Shown piece by piece: positions 44,750 to 54,699 of a DNA stretch of 64,000 bases (positions are counted from its first letter, which is position 1; every line of letters starts with the position of its first letter). Source of the DNA: Aldrovandia affinis (lineage: Eukaryota > Chordata > Actinopteri > Notacanthiformes > Halosauridae); NCBI GenBank assembly GCA_029706075.1, contig JAINUG010000114.1:1612001-1676000 (forward strand), given 5' to 3'. Made by a program: the position numbers and the translations under genes. The notes below the pieces were generated by a model. It had not been told where the DNA came from, searched no databases, and was given only the letters and a program-made list of their open reading frames with translations.

Positions 44750-44880
44750 ACAATGGCAAGTTGGAGGCAACAATGGCAAAGAAAAACTCCCAAAATGAAA
44801 CAAATAGGAAGAAACCTTATGAGTAATCAGACTCAAGAGGGGAAGCCCATCCTCCTCTGGTCAGCCCAGGGTCTGAGTAG
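44750..44880 (+). repeat. fish high-copy repeat fragment
   Basis: Contains AATGGCAAAGAAAAACTCCC, GGAAGAAACC, CAGACTCAAGAGGGGAAG and CCCATCCTCCTCTGGTC, a combination typical of an abundant teleost retroelement 3' region. The family is not determined. Confidence 0.45.
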
Positions 44881-45044
44881 TTTGTAATGGCCAACAGTGG
44901 TCAATGAGTCCATATGCAAAACAGTTCAATTAGGGACTTGATTTATTTCTGCTGCCAAATCATTTTCCTTTTGGGCTGAAACTGCAACAATGAAAGAATG
45001 TATCATAATACAATCTATGTAATACAGTCAGGTCTATAAGAATT

Positions 45045-45835
45045 TTGATTTTTTGAATCTGAGAAGATAATATGGCCCTATACACTTCAGAATTCATAAT
45101 GCTGCTTTTGTCAGCAGTCACATCATCAATAAATACAAGGGAACCAGTTCCATTGGCAGCCATACATGCCCACGCCATAACACTACCTCCACTATGCTTC
45201 ACAGATGAGGTGGTATGCTTCGGATCATGAGCATTTCCTTTCCTTCTCCATACTCTTCTCTTCCCATCATTCTGGTACAAGTAGATCTTTGTCTCATCTG
45301 TCCATAGGATGTTGTTCCATAGGATTTTTTTGGGGCAAACTCTAATCTGGTATTCCTGGTTTTGAGGCTTACAAATGGTTTACATCTTGTGGTAAACCCT
45401 CTGTATTTACTCTGGTGAAGTCTTCTCTTGATTGTTGACTTTGACACAGATACACCTACCTCCTGGAGGGCGTTCTTGATCTGACCAGCTGTTGTGAAGG
45501 GGTTTTTCTTCACCAGGAAAATAATTATTCTGTCATCCACCACAGTTGTTTTCCATGGTCTTCCGAGCCTTTTGGTGTTCCTGAGCTCACCAGTGCATTA
45601 TTTCTTTTTTTACATTACATTACATTATAGGCATTTGGCAGACGCTCTTATCCAGAGCGACGTACAACATTTTTAATAATGTACCACATATTTGATTTGG
45701 CCACACCTAATGTTTTTGCTCTCTCTCTGATGGGTTTGTTTAGATTTTTCTGCCTAATTTTGGCTTGCTTCACTGGCAGTGACACCTCTTTGGACTTCAT
45801 ATTGAGAGTTAACAGTAACAGATGCAAATGCCACA
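45045..45835 (-). pseudogene. Tc1 transposase pseudogene (family F)
   Basis: Minus-strand pieces in order: MKSKEVSLPVKQAKI...SNMWYIIKN (DNA-binding start), a break by a SINE-tail insertion, VDDRIIIFLVKKNPFTT, VSKSTIKRRLHQSKYRGFTT, RCKPFVSL, YQNDGKRRVWRRKG, HDPKHTTSSVKH, GGSVMAWACMAANGTGSLVF and NSEVYRAIL. There are at least two frame changes. The first catalytic Asp region is frame-shifted, and the rest of the DDE domain is missing. Confidence 0.82.
45608..45672 (-). mobile_element. V-SINE/LINE tail inserted in the Tc1 remnant
   Basis: TTACATTACATTACATTA followed by GGCATTTGGCAGACGCTCTT and ATCCAGAGCGACGTAC, the inverted common tail. Transposase coding resumes on either side, so it interrupts the coding region. 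Confidence 0.7.
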
Positions 45836-46124
45836 CTTGAAATCAACTCTAATCAACTCTAGACCTTTTATCTGCTTACTTGTAAATTAAATAATGAGTG
45901 AATAACACACACCATGGAACCAGTGTTGCTAATTGTCCAATTACTTTTAGTCCCTTAAAGGGGGCGACCACATATAAAAAGTGCTGTAATTCCTACACCG
46001 TTCACCCGATTTGGATGTAAATACCCCTAAATTATTGAACCCTCAATAATTTCAACTCCGAAATGCTGTGGTAGACAGCTAAAATAACAATAACTTTGTC
46101 AATGTCCAAATATTTATGTTTGAG

Positions 46125-46486
46125 TGTTTCCACCTGTCTTGTTTCACCTGATTGTCTGAGTGTATTATTGTCTTAGTGATTTCACTTGTGCCTTGTTTTG
46201 TGCCCTTACTTAAGTGGTCTGTTTGGTTTGTTCTGTCTTCAATGGTTTTTCCCTGTGTTTGGTAGTCAAGTGTTCCAGTGTTACCATTCTGAGCTTTTGT
46301 CGTACTACTAGTGTTTGTTTGTATTAGTGTTTTGATTATTTATACTCGTGTTTATTTTCTCCCAGTTTGTAAGTTGTTCTTGTGTTTTCTTTAGTCTGTC
46401 ATTTATAATAAATCTTCAGTTTATTCTACATCTGCCTCCTGCTTCGTCTCTGCACTTGGGTCCCATCTCTCTGCCTTGTCTCAGCA
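46125..46486 (+). repeat. Gypsy 5' LTR, truncated at its start
   Basis: Matches the 3' LTR from its internal TTTCACCTGATTGTCTGAGT part to the end. It includes AATAAATCTTCAGTTTATTC and the closing GTCTCAGCA. The first 80 bp or so of the LTR are missing where the Tc1 remnant abuts it. Confidence 0.88.
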
Positions 46487-46501
46487 AGACCGAGTCAAAC
46501 T

Positions 46502-46768
46502 ATGGATCCAGCAGAGGCGGAGCATTTTCGCACAGCTCTAGCTAACCAAGGTGCCTTGGTAGGGGAGCATCAACAACTGCTGCGGAACATCTCTGAGGCT
46601 CTGCAGTCCCTGACCATGGTGAACCAGCGGCTCCAGCCACTACACAACCCTGCCCCTCCTATGCCTCCAGATCCCATTAGCTCCGGTGCCAGGGAGCCAT
46701 GCCTGCCAGCTACCGAGAGGTATGATGGCCATCCAGGCAAGTGTCGGGGGTTCTTGCCCAGTGTTTCA
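46502..46768 (+). pseudogene. Gypsy gag, N-terminal fragment
   Basis: Starts MDPAEAEHFRTALANQGAL, the usual start of fish Gypsy gag proteins. It continues with GEHQQLLRNISEALQSL and a Pro-rich stretch, then ERYDGHPGKCRGFL. Here the frame is lost and L2 sequence begins at about 46777. Confidence 0.82.
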
Positions 46769-46776
46769 TGATTTTC

Positions 46777-47575
46777 AAGCTCATTACATTACATTAAATG
46801 TTTACAGTTTAAGCATTTAGCAGACGCTCTTATCCAGAGGGACTTACAAGATGTGCAAAAATACATGGTAGGAACAATCATAGTTAGTGCAAGAGATCAG
46901 TGCAGTAATACAGCGATACACATCATTGCAAGCAGCTGCGTACCATACCTGTAACACTGGGAAGGAAAAGGTTAGCAATACAAATTGTAAAAAAAAAATT
47001 ATGGAGTAAGCATGGGTATATAGTATTGGACAAATAGGCAGTGGTGAAGACAATTCGCTAGATGTTCAGAATTCAGTGGTAGTGGAGTCTGAAAAGGTGG
47101 GTTTTGAGTCTCTTGCGGAAGATCGCAAGTGATTCTGCGGTCCTGACCGATTGCGGAAGGTCGTTCCACCAGCGAGGGGTCAGGACAGAGAAGAGACAAG
47201 ACCGCGAGGAGCGGCTGCCAGGCGCCCGGAGGGATGGGGCAGTCAGTTTGCCAGAGGAGGCGGAGCGGAGGAGTCTGGCTGGGGTGTAGGGAGTGATGAG
47301 TGACTGGAGGTATGGGGGAGCAGTACCTCTAGCCGCTTGAAAAGCAAGCACCAGTGATTTGAATCTGATGCATGCTGCGATGGAGAGCCAGTGCAGAGAG
47401 GAGAGTAGAGGTATGACGTGGGTGAACTTCGGCTGGTTAAGCACCAGATGAGCGGCAGCGTTCTGGACTAGTTGCAGTGGCTTAATGGCACAGGCCGGTA
47501 GGCCTGCCAGCAAGGAATTGCAGTAGCCCAGACATGAGATCACCAGGGCCTGGACTAGGAGTTGTGTGGCTCCGC
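46777..47575 (-). mobile_element. L2-like LINE 3' end inserted in gag (minus copy)
   Basis: The inverted tail AGCATTTAGCAGACGCTCTT is at the left edge. The minus strand translates as [74 protein letters not shown] and [15 protein letters not shown], the C-terminal end of an L2-like reverse transcriptase in one 156-codon frame. Closely related to the copy at 58.9-60.7 kb. Confidence 0.85.
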
Positions 47576-48368
47576 TCTAACCTTTGACCTGAATCAGTGT
47601 TCGATAGTTAGCAAGGCAGCAGCTAAGTTGTGCCGATCCAAATAATGCTAGTTAGCGCTACGAGCAGCTAGATGTGAATATAAGATAGCTACGCTACCTA
47701 GGTAACGTTATACTTATGGGATCGAGAGGGCAGGTGGTGGGAGTGAACAAGTTGAAGGATGTCCGAGTCAGGGAGGGGCGAGAATGAGGACAGAGGGGTG
47801 AGAGGTTTAGGTGGCGAGATGGGTGAGGGAGAATTAGGTGAGCGAGAGGATGGGGGGAAGGAGTTGCGAATGTCATCGACTTTCTTGTGAAAGAAGGATG
47901 TGAAGTCATCCGCGGTTAGAGAGGAGGGGGTGGGGGAGGAGGAGGGGTGAGCAGAGAGGAAAACGTAGATTAGAGTTTTCGAGGGTTAGAAACAGAAGAT
48001 TGAATCTTGGAAAGGAAAAATGCAGTCTTAGCAGAGGAGAGGTTATAGAGGAAAAGGTAGCCAGGAGTGTGTGGAAGTCAGTCAGAGCTACAGAGGATTT
48101 GGATTTTCTCCATTTCCTTTCTGCTGCTCGCAGTTTCAGTCTGTCAGCCCGAATGGAGTCAGATAGCCAGGGAGTGGGGGGTCGACGACAAGCAGGTTTA
48201 GTGGATAGAGGACAGAGTGAATCAAAGGAGGAGGAGAGAGAGGAAAGTAGGGTGGATGATTCTTCCTGAGCAGGTAGCTGAGAGAAGGTATCAGTAGGGG
48301 GAAGGGAAGATAGAACAGTAGCTGACAGGGCAGTGGGGGGAGAGAGAGGAGGTTGAGACGGACAAGGA
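47576..48368 (-). mobile_element. L2-like LINE upstream part after a deletion (minus)
   Basis: From about 47715 the sequence again matches the L2 family (GATCGAGAGGGCAGGTGGTG, compared with 60.65 kb) and extends further 5' than the other copy into the linker before the reverse transcriptase. About 140 bp (47576-47712) of unrelated sequence replace the central reverse transcriptase. The plus frame at 48000-48269 is a shadow. Confidence 0.6.
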
Positions 48369-48793
48369 CAGCCTAGCCTCTACACCCTAGCCAGACCCCT
48401 CCGCTCCACCTCCTCTGGCAAACTGACTGTCCCATCCCTCTGGGCGCCCGGCAGCAATCTTCTGCAAGAGACTCAAAACCCACTTTTTCAGACTCCACTA
48501 CCACTGAATTCTGTACATCTAGCTAATTGTCATCACCACTGCCTACTTGTTCAATATTTTTTGTATATGTATCCCTGCTAACTACTCTTTAAAAAAAAAA
48601 AGATGATAATTACTAACCTTTTCCTTCCCAGTGTTCTAGGTATGGTATGCAGCTGCCTACAACAATGTCTATCACTGTATTACTGCACTGATCTCTTGCG
48701 CAAACTATGAGTATTCCTACCATGTATTAATGCACAATCTTGTAAGTTGATATGGATAAGAGCATCTGCTAAATGCTTAAAATGTCAAATGTA
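48369..48793 (+). mobile_element. L2-like LINE 3' end inserted in gag (plus copy)
   Basis: The same 3' end as 46777-47200 but in plus orientation. It includes CCTCTGGCAAACTGACTGTC, AAGAGACTCAAAACCCACTT, the 3' UTR with GTATGGTATGCAGCTGCCTA, and the tail GATAAGAGCATCTGCTAAAT. Gag sequence resumes at about 48796. Confidence 0.82.
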
Positions 48794-48795
48794 AG

Positions 48796-49600
48796 CTGCC
48801 AGGATCTCCAGTCTTTCACCGGTGAAATGAAGAGAGTTTTTGACCATCCTGTGAGTTTAAAAAAAAAATTATTTCAGATTTTTCCCCCGTTTTTCTCCAA
48901 ATTTTGTAGCCAATTATACCCTCTATTTTATTTTCAATTCCCCACCCTCACGAGTCCGCCGCCCGTCCTCCAGGAACGAGATTCGTATTCCTGGACCTAT
49001 TTCCCCGCCTTCTTTCGAGACGGAGATCTTCCACGGACTCAATTAACCTTCTCCTCGGCGGACTCGTGCCGGCTCTCCCTCCCCCCTCCCCCGGAGGTGG
49101 ACAGCCAAATGCCGCCTCCGATCGGGCTGACGACCAGGGCCGGTCTGGTAGAAACGCGGGTTTCGATCCGCGACTCTGACGGGCAGCGCACACCGCTCCA
49201 AAGCGCGGTGCACTAGACCGCTGGGCCATCTGCCAGCCCCACAAGACTCCTTAACCTTCACCAGGGCTCACGCTATCCAGTTCCAAACATTTTCCATTGA
49301 GAGCATGTGGAATAATGAAGCCCTCATTTCCACCTTCAACTAGGGCTATAAGGATATTAAGGATGAGCTGGCATTCGGAGAAATTGAGGACAACCTGGAG
49401 TCCCTCATTGCCCTGTCTGTCTGCATCGACAACCGGCTAAGGGAGCGTCGCAGAGAACAGAGGTTCCCGAGTCCAGTCCCAGCCCCGTCCCCACCAACCC
49501 CGACAAGTCATCCCAAGTCTCCCAGCTGCCACGAATGAGGAGTCCATGCAGTTGGGCAGGACCTGCCTCTTCCAGCAGGAGTACAACCGGAGAATGCGAG
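48796..49600 (+). pseudogene. Gypsy gag, remaining part with SINE insertion
   Basis: DLQSFTGEMKRVFDHPVS (48807-48857) continues gag and is then broken by a SINE. After 49246 the C-terminal part of gag goes on with DELAFGEIEDNLESLIALS and CIDNRLRERRREQRF-like residues in shifting frames. It reaches a degenerate zinc-knuckle region near 49600 (RMRERCCFY) in which the CCHC pattern is lost. Confidence 0.75.
48858..49240 (-). mobile_element. SINE family 1, copy 3, inserted in gag
   Basis: Minus-strand tRNA head with A box TGGCCCAGCGGTCTAG (near 49220) and B box GGATCGAAACC (near 49165). A GC-rich body follows, then the tail with AATTGGCTAC and an A-rich end at the left. Same family as 13266-13655, here with the head preserved. 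Frames of up to 147 codons across it are artefacts. Confidence 0.82.
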
Positions 49601-49749
49601 AGAGGTGCTGCTTTTATTTACGGTTTACGGTCACTACCGGGCAGCCTGCTCTGAGCTGTTGGGAAAGGCTATGGCTCGTTAGGAGATGGGAGGATCCCGA
49701 TGAGCTAAATCACCACTTCCCCCCCATCTCCTGAGTACTGCTGCATTCT

Positions 49750-50760
49750 ACCTTCTTCTGGAGTAACCAACAGCGTGAACTCCAAGGGTTTGTGGATTCT
49801 GGGGCAGCTGGATGTTTCCTGGACATCGACCGAGTGCGTCATTGGAGGGTCCCCTACATCAATCTCGACCAGCCTCCAAGTATCAGCCCTGGATGGAAGA
49901 CCCCAGCTCTGGCAGTGTCCACTACAGCACAGCTCCAATTCGACTGCGCATCGGGGGTAACATGAGGAAATGATCCAGCTCTATCTGCTTGAGTCTCCTG
50001 AGCACCTTCTTATCTTTAGCTACCCCTTGTTAGCCTGTCACAACCCCCAGATTGACTGGGTAACTGGCATCCTGAGCGAGTGGGGTCCTAATTGCTCTGC
50101 TAAATGTTTTCCTACCCACCCTGGTTAACTCAAGCACTCCTCTTCCAAGCCAGTTGTTTCCCCTGATCTCAATCAAGTTCCTCCCAAGTATGCTGTGCTG
50201 AATGAGGTGTTCAGCAAACAACATGCAGCAACTCTAGCTCCTCACCACCCCTATGACTGTGCCATAGACCGCCTGCCCGGTACCAGCCCTCCTCATGGGA
50301 GACTGTACTTCTTCTCTCTCTGCCCCTGAGACTGCCACCATGGAAGAGAACATTCGAGATTCACTTGCTACTGGTTTCATTCGTCCCTCCACTTCACCGG
50401 CTGGCGCAAGCTTCTTCTTCATGGGAAAGAAGGATGGAGACTTTAAACCCTGCATTGACTACCATGAGCTCAACAGGATTACGGTGAGGAACCGCTACCC
50501 TCTTCCTTTGATGTCCACTGCTCTCGAGCAACTGCGATTACTCTACCGGCGGTTCATCCACAACTTCAGTTCCCTTGCTGCACCTCTCACTGCCCTGACT
50601 AGGGGAGATAGCTGCCCGATTTTGCTGGACTCTGGAGGCAGGGAAGGCATTCCAGGACCTCAAGCAGCGATTCACCTCTGTCCCTGTTCTGGTCCACCCT
50701 GATCCCTCCTTGCCCAGCGTGCCATTCGGGATCAAAAGCTTTACCCTTGTGACTTCTCCC
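49750..50760 (+). pseudogene. Gypsy protease and reverse-transcriptase remnant
   Basis: The protease active site is visible as FVDSGAAGCFLDID (Asp-Ser-Gly at 49795-49803). The reverse transcriptase starts near 50190. It shows [40 protein letters not shown] and RNRYPLPLM, then jumps at about 50538 to [19 protein letters not shown]. The palm with the catalytic YxDD motif is therefore deleted. Confidence 0.8.
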
Positions 50761-51940
50761 GTCATCTTTCCCCTGCTGAGAGAAACTATGACATCAGCAA
50801 CTGGGAACTCTTAGCCATGAAGCTGCCTCTTGAGGAGTGGAGACACTGGCTTGAGGGGGCTGAACATCCTTTTGTGCTTTTGATCGACCACAAGAATTTT
50901 GCCTATATTCAGGATGTCAATCGCCATCTTCGTCATTGTCGATCGTTTCTCCAAGTGCTGCCACTTCGTTCCCCTACCCAAACTACCCACAGCACGAGAA
51001 ACCGCGGAGCTCATGCTTCAGCATGTCTTCCACCTCCATAGTCTTCCCCAGGACGTTGTCAGACCGAGGTCCTCAATTCATATCCTGGTTTTGGAAAGCC
51101 TTCTGTACCCTTATCTGTGCCTCCGTCAGGCTCTCCTCCAGTTTCCAGCCCCAGTTCAATGGCCAAACAGAAAGGGTTAACCAGGACTTGGAGACTACCC
51201 TGCGCTGCCTTGCCTCCTCCAATCCTACCACCTGGAGCAAGTACCTAATCTGGGCTGAGTATGCGCACAACACCCTGCAGAGTTCCTCCACAGACTTTTC
51301 CCCTTTTTGCCAGCTCGGATACCAACCACCCTTACTCCCAGAGCAAGAGTCCAAGGTGGGGGTTCCTTCAGCGGAGGTCTTCATCGCCTGCTGTCGTAAG
51401 ACCTGGAGACAAGCACGGTCATCCCTGCAGTGTGCCTCCACCCGACATCAGCTCCAGGCTAATCGCCGATGTAGACCTCTTCGCCCATTCCAGCCAAGGC
51501 AGAGGGTTTGGCTCCCCACCCAAGACCTCCCTCTTTGAGTCGAGTCGAGCAAGTTGGCCCCCGCTTCATTAGCCCATTCAGGGTCTTGTGGAGGATCAAT
51601 CCTGTTGCCTACTGCCTTCTGTTGCCAAGGTCCATGCGGATCCACCCGGCGTTCCATGTTTCCCGTCTCAAGCCACCAGCCCTCTGTCTCCAGCCACTAG
51701 TCTACCTCCTCTGCCTCGTATGATTGATGGCCAGCCAGCCTACACTGTACACCATATTCTGGACTCCTGACGGGTGCAGAGGAGTACCCAGTATCTCGTG
51801 GACTGCGAAGGTTATGGCCCTGAGGAGCGCTCCTGGGTCCCGGCACGGGACATTCTTGAGCCAGGGTTGATTCAGGATTTCCACCACCACCTTCCAGTAC
51901 CTCCTACAGAAATGGCTGGAGCCATTCATAGAGGAGGGGG
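50761..51940 (+). pseudogene. Gypsy RNase H piece, integrase and chromodomain remnant
   Basis: A short RNase H piece ([27 protein letters not shown]) jumps into the integrase core: [16 protein letters not shown], then [12 protein letters not shown] in a shifted frame, then [13 protein letters not shown] with the catalytic Glu. AEYAHNTLQSSSTDFSPF follows. The C-terminus reads YTVHHILDS, then [20 protein letters not shown], a chromodomain. Several stops and frameshifts are present. Confidence 0.83.
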
Positions 51941-51943
51941 TAC

Positions 51944-52379
51944 TGTAACAGTTCCTGCTCGCCACCAGAGGGTGGCATTGAACTCCTAGTGTTCCCAAAT
52001 TGTTTCATTATATAATTAGTTAATGGTTTTATTGTTAATTGTTTTCACCTGTGCCTTGTTTCACCTGATTGTCTGAGTGTATTATTGTCTTGTGCCTTGT
52101 TTTGTGCCCTTATTTATGTGGTTTGTTCTGTGCTCTGTCTTCAATGGTTTTTCCCTGTGTTTGCTAGTCAAGTGTTCCAGTGTTGCCATTCTGAGCTTTT
52201 GTCGTACTACTAGTGTTTGTTTGTATTAGTGTTTTGATTATTTACGTGTTTATTGTCTCCCAGTTTGTGTTGTTTGTGTTTTCTTTAGTCCATCATTTAT
52301 AATAAATCTTCAGTTTATTCTACATCTGCCTCCTGCTTTGTATCTGCACTTGAGTCCCATCTCTCTGCCTCATCTCACA
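51944..52379 (+). repeat. Gypsy 3' LTR, complete (436 bp)
   Basis: Begins TGTAACAGTTCCTGC and ends ATCTCACA, the TG...CA ends expected of an LTR. A polyadenylation signal AATAAA lies at 52301-52306. It differs from the 5' LTR by scattered substitutions and small indels, so the insertion is not recent. Confidence 0.88.
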
Positions 52380-52380
52380 G

Positions 52381-52490
52381 ATGGCAATAGATAAAAAAAG
52401 AACCGAAAGGGCTCTCCAGCTCTCCATCCACTGATTCTACCTAAAACACTTCCTCACCTAGATCACATAGCCACTGCTGATAAGGACAGA
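52381..52490 (+). repeat. dispersed repeat pair, copy 1 (next to the 3' LTR)
   Basis: Shares GATGGCAATAGATAAA, CATCCACTGATTCTACCT and ATCACATAGCCACTGCTGAT with 54581-54690 in the same orientation. It starts immediately after the 3' LTR, suggesting that it is the pre-insertion sequence. Confidence 0.75.
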
Positions 52491-52711
52491 GCTACAGCCA
52501 CAGGCACAAGTGACGTTGGTACCACAGTTCAAACAATGCAGTTTCGCTGGTCTGTGGATTGAGAAGAATCTCCTTAACGCATTGATGAAACTGGAAGTGT
52601 CCATCGCCTCAATGTGAATAGTTCTGAGGCTCATGCAAATGGAAAAATAGTACATTTGTTATTAGCCTGGCCTCCTCTTGTTTACCATATGGTGATAGTC
52701 CCTAGTCTAAA

Positions 52712-52750
52712 AACATCAACTCCGACATCAACTCCGACATCAACTCCGTG
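52712..52750 (+). repeat. short tandem repeat, 12-bp unit, three copies
   Basis: CATCAACTCCGA is repeated three times with one end variant. Confidence 0.9.
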
Positions 52751-53044
52751 TTGTAGAAAGGCAATCTTTAGGTAATTTCTGACAGGTAACGCACTTTATG
52801 CTAGACATGTTTCTTCACTCCAATGACCCACAAGCCTGCTGTATACAAAACTCCCTCTGTGAAAATACATTATTGATGCTTGATCTCTTCATGATGATGC
52901 TGAGGTCTCATTTCTGCTGAGCTTGGCTTATTTGATGCGCCCTCCTGTCCTAAAATGGCCATCCTCATGCTTCAAACTTCCCCAATAAGCCATCCTTAGG
53001 CAGGTCCTCTTGGCTCCTAATGCATTTGAACTCTTTGATGTAAA

Positions 53045-53350
53045 TGTAAAATGTACCACATGGTGGCAGTCATTCCAGTAGCTATGAAGTGCCTGGAGAA
53101 ACTAGTGATGGCACACATCAACACCATCATCCTGGACTCATTTGATCTACTCCAGTTTGCTTACAAAGCAAACAGGTTTGTGGATGATGCCATATCACTG
53201 GCCCTACATACTTACACATACATACACACATACATGGACAAAAGGGACACCTATGTCAGGATGCTATTCATTGACTATAGCTCCACCTTCAACACCATCC
53301 TTCCCACCAAGCTGGTCTCGAAGCTGGGAGATCAGCTTGGAAAAAAAGAA
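53045..53350 (+). pseudogene. non-LTR reverse-transcriptase fragment
   Basis: Conceptual translation contains VAMKCLEKLVMAHINTII, DLLQFAYKANRFVDDAISL and VRMLFIDYSSTFNTILPTKL. This is the finger and first palm part (Asp of the first catalytic motif, FIDYSSTFN) of a fish LINE. It has no upstream endonuclease and no YADD box. The plus frame at 53051-53431 covers it. Clade not determined. Confidence 0.75.
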
Positions 53351-53390
53351 GAAGTCCTGTTTGTGACAAGCTTGTGGCATTCGAAGAGGC

Positions 53391-54075
53391 TCATAGTCGG
53401 CCATTCCTTAATCTTGATAATTGGGAGATGATGGAGAATAGCCATAGTTGGTCTGGACAATACCCACTCCACATTTTGTTATGTGGTTGGTCTTGTCTTT
53501 CTCTGTAAGGGGGTGAGTATTTTTTAATTTTGTGATCTATTTTAGGCTGAGATTGGTGTAGATTGGTATATGCTTGAGAGTTTACAAGTGTTGCAGCTGC
53601 AATTGCTTCCTGTGTTCGATTTTTGTCATGTGGTACGTCTTTGGGAATCCTTTTGCTGACGATTGTCATCATGCCAGTAGTGCTGAATTGCGTGATAGGC
53701 AACCCTTTGTAGCACTTGAGGTAAATGTGGCACCTCATATACTGGCTCAGGCTTAAAGAATCTGCTATGTGATTCAACATAATCAGTTGTTCTCTGCTTA
53801 GGGTCCTGAATGGGAAGCCCAAAATTAGATCTGCGGGCAGAAATTTAATTCTCTGTCACGGCTTCTAGAATTTATGCCTCCACCAGAGCTGTGGCCACCT
53901 CTTTCTCTAGAACAATTGCTTCCAGTTGCTTTAATACGAGTTTGTCCAATTTTCAGGGCTACCTCCTGTTTTTCAAATAATGTGCACGTACACGATGCAC
54001 GTGCCATAACTGATACTATGCTTGTAGAGAGCTTGCTAGAGTGCTTTGAGGATGAGCTAGAGCTGTAAGTACATG
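53391..54075 (-). other. unidentified decayed coding stretch, minus strand
   Basis: Two successive minus frames (53825-54007, extended upstream by a Ser-rich piece to about 54075, and 53391-53822 of 143 codons) show MARASCTCTLFEKQEVALKI and GQTRIKATGSNCSRERGG. This recalls the Ala/Lys-rich coiled gag-like proteins encoded by some fish retroelements. The second frame includes LYRTLSREQLIM-like residues (RTLSREQLIMLNHIADSL). No catalytic domain is seen. A retroelement gag remnant is possible; no firm identification. Confidence 0.35.
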
Positions 54076-54295
54076 TGTGCTTTGACTTATCCTCTATCTG
54101 CCCTGTCCGCCATGATGAGATGTGAATTGTGGGAGTTGTTACCTCACTGTTACTGCTGTCCCTAGTAATGCTCTTTTTTCACTATACTCCTCATAGCCTG
54201 CTATGCATTGACAGGTAGATACAACCTTCACCATCAGACAGGACATAGGATGGATGTTTAAAGTCAATTTCTTAATTTTAGGTAATGATGGGGTG

Positions 54296-54345
54296 AATAC
54301 TGCAACAATGAAAGAATGTATCATAAATGCAATCCATATAATATG
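54296..54345 (+). repeat. short repeat shared with the left side of the Tc1/Gypsy nest
   Basis: CTGCAACAATGAAAGAATGT followed by ATCATAA occurs here and at about 44982-45005, just before the Tc1 remnant. With the second pair (52381/54581) it brackets the nest. Confidence 0.75.
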
Positions 54346-54580
54346 TATCGGAAGTAGAACATTAACAATGATGAAAAATAGAAGTAGAACAGAACCATCA
54401 CATAAATGTTCATATGCAATCCTGAATAACTAATAGAACTAGAATAGCTAGCTAAAGTGCAAGCTCTGAAGATGCATATGAACATAAAATAAATAACAAA
54501 TATAGACTTTCATGATAAAAGAGTCAACATCAGAAATACTCACAAACAATGATTCTACATAGGTACAACACGAAGGCAGA

Positions 54581-54690
54581 TGGCAATAGATAAAGAAGAT
54601 GGTGAAATGCCTCTTCAGCTATCCATTCACTGATTCTACTTTAAGCACTTCCTGAAACTTCCTTATTTAGATCACATGGCTACTGCTGAT
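54581..54690 (+). repeat. dispersed repeat pair, copy 2
   Basis: Partner of 52381-52490. Here it lies 240 bp downstream of the 54296-54345 repeat without any intervening transposon, as an undisturbed arrangement would. Confidence 0.72.
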
Positions 54691-54699
54691 ATGGAACCA

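Larger units (their letters stand above)
45025..46113 (-). mobile_element. internally deleted Tc1-like transposon (family F)
   Basis: The left end CAGTCAGGTCTATAAGAATT and the inner part of the other end (TGTCCAAATATTTATG) match a Tc1 inverted repeat. The outermost bases of the right end are gone where the Gypsy LTR begins. The minus strand encodes the N-terminal part and part of the catalytic domain of a transposase in several frames. The region from the second catalytic Asp onward is deleted: coding sequence passes straight into the left inverted repeat near 45045. Confidence 0.8.
46125..52379 (+). mobile_element. chromodomain Gypsy (Ty3-type) LTR retrotransposon, broken and nested
   Basis: Direct LTRs (the left one truncated) enclose gag, protease, reverse transcriptase, RNase H, integrase and a C-terminal chromodomain in the Ty3/Gypsy order. 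A polypurine stretch (GAGGAGGGGG, ending 51940) precedes the 3' LTR. Gag is interrupted by L2 LINE pieces (46.78-48.79 kb) and a SINE (48.86-49.24 kb). The catalytic palm of the reverse transcriptase and part of RNase H are deleted, and frames shift often. No envelope gene is seen. Not capable of moving by itself. Confidence 0.88.

Noticed and set aside
46777-48793. Single LINE with 5' inversion (twin priming)
   Set aside because: Both oppositely oriented parts carry their own 3' tail, so they are separate insertions.
48773-49216. 147-codon plus frame
   Set aside because: Antisense reading of a SINE joined to a scrap of gag.
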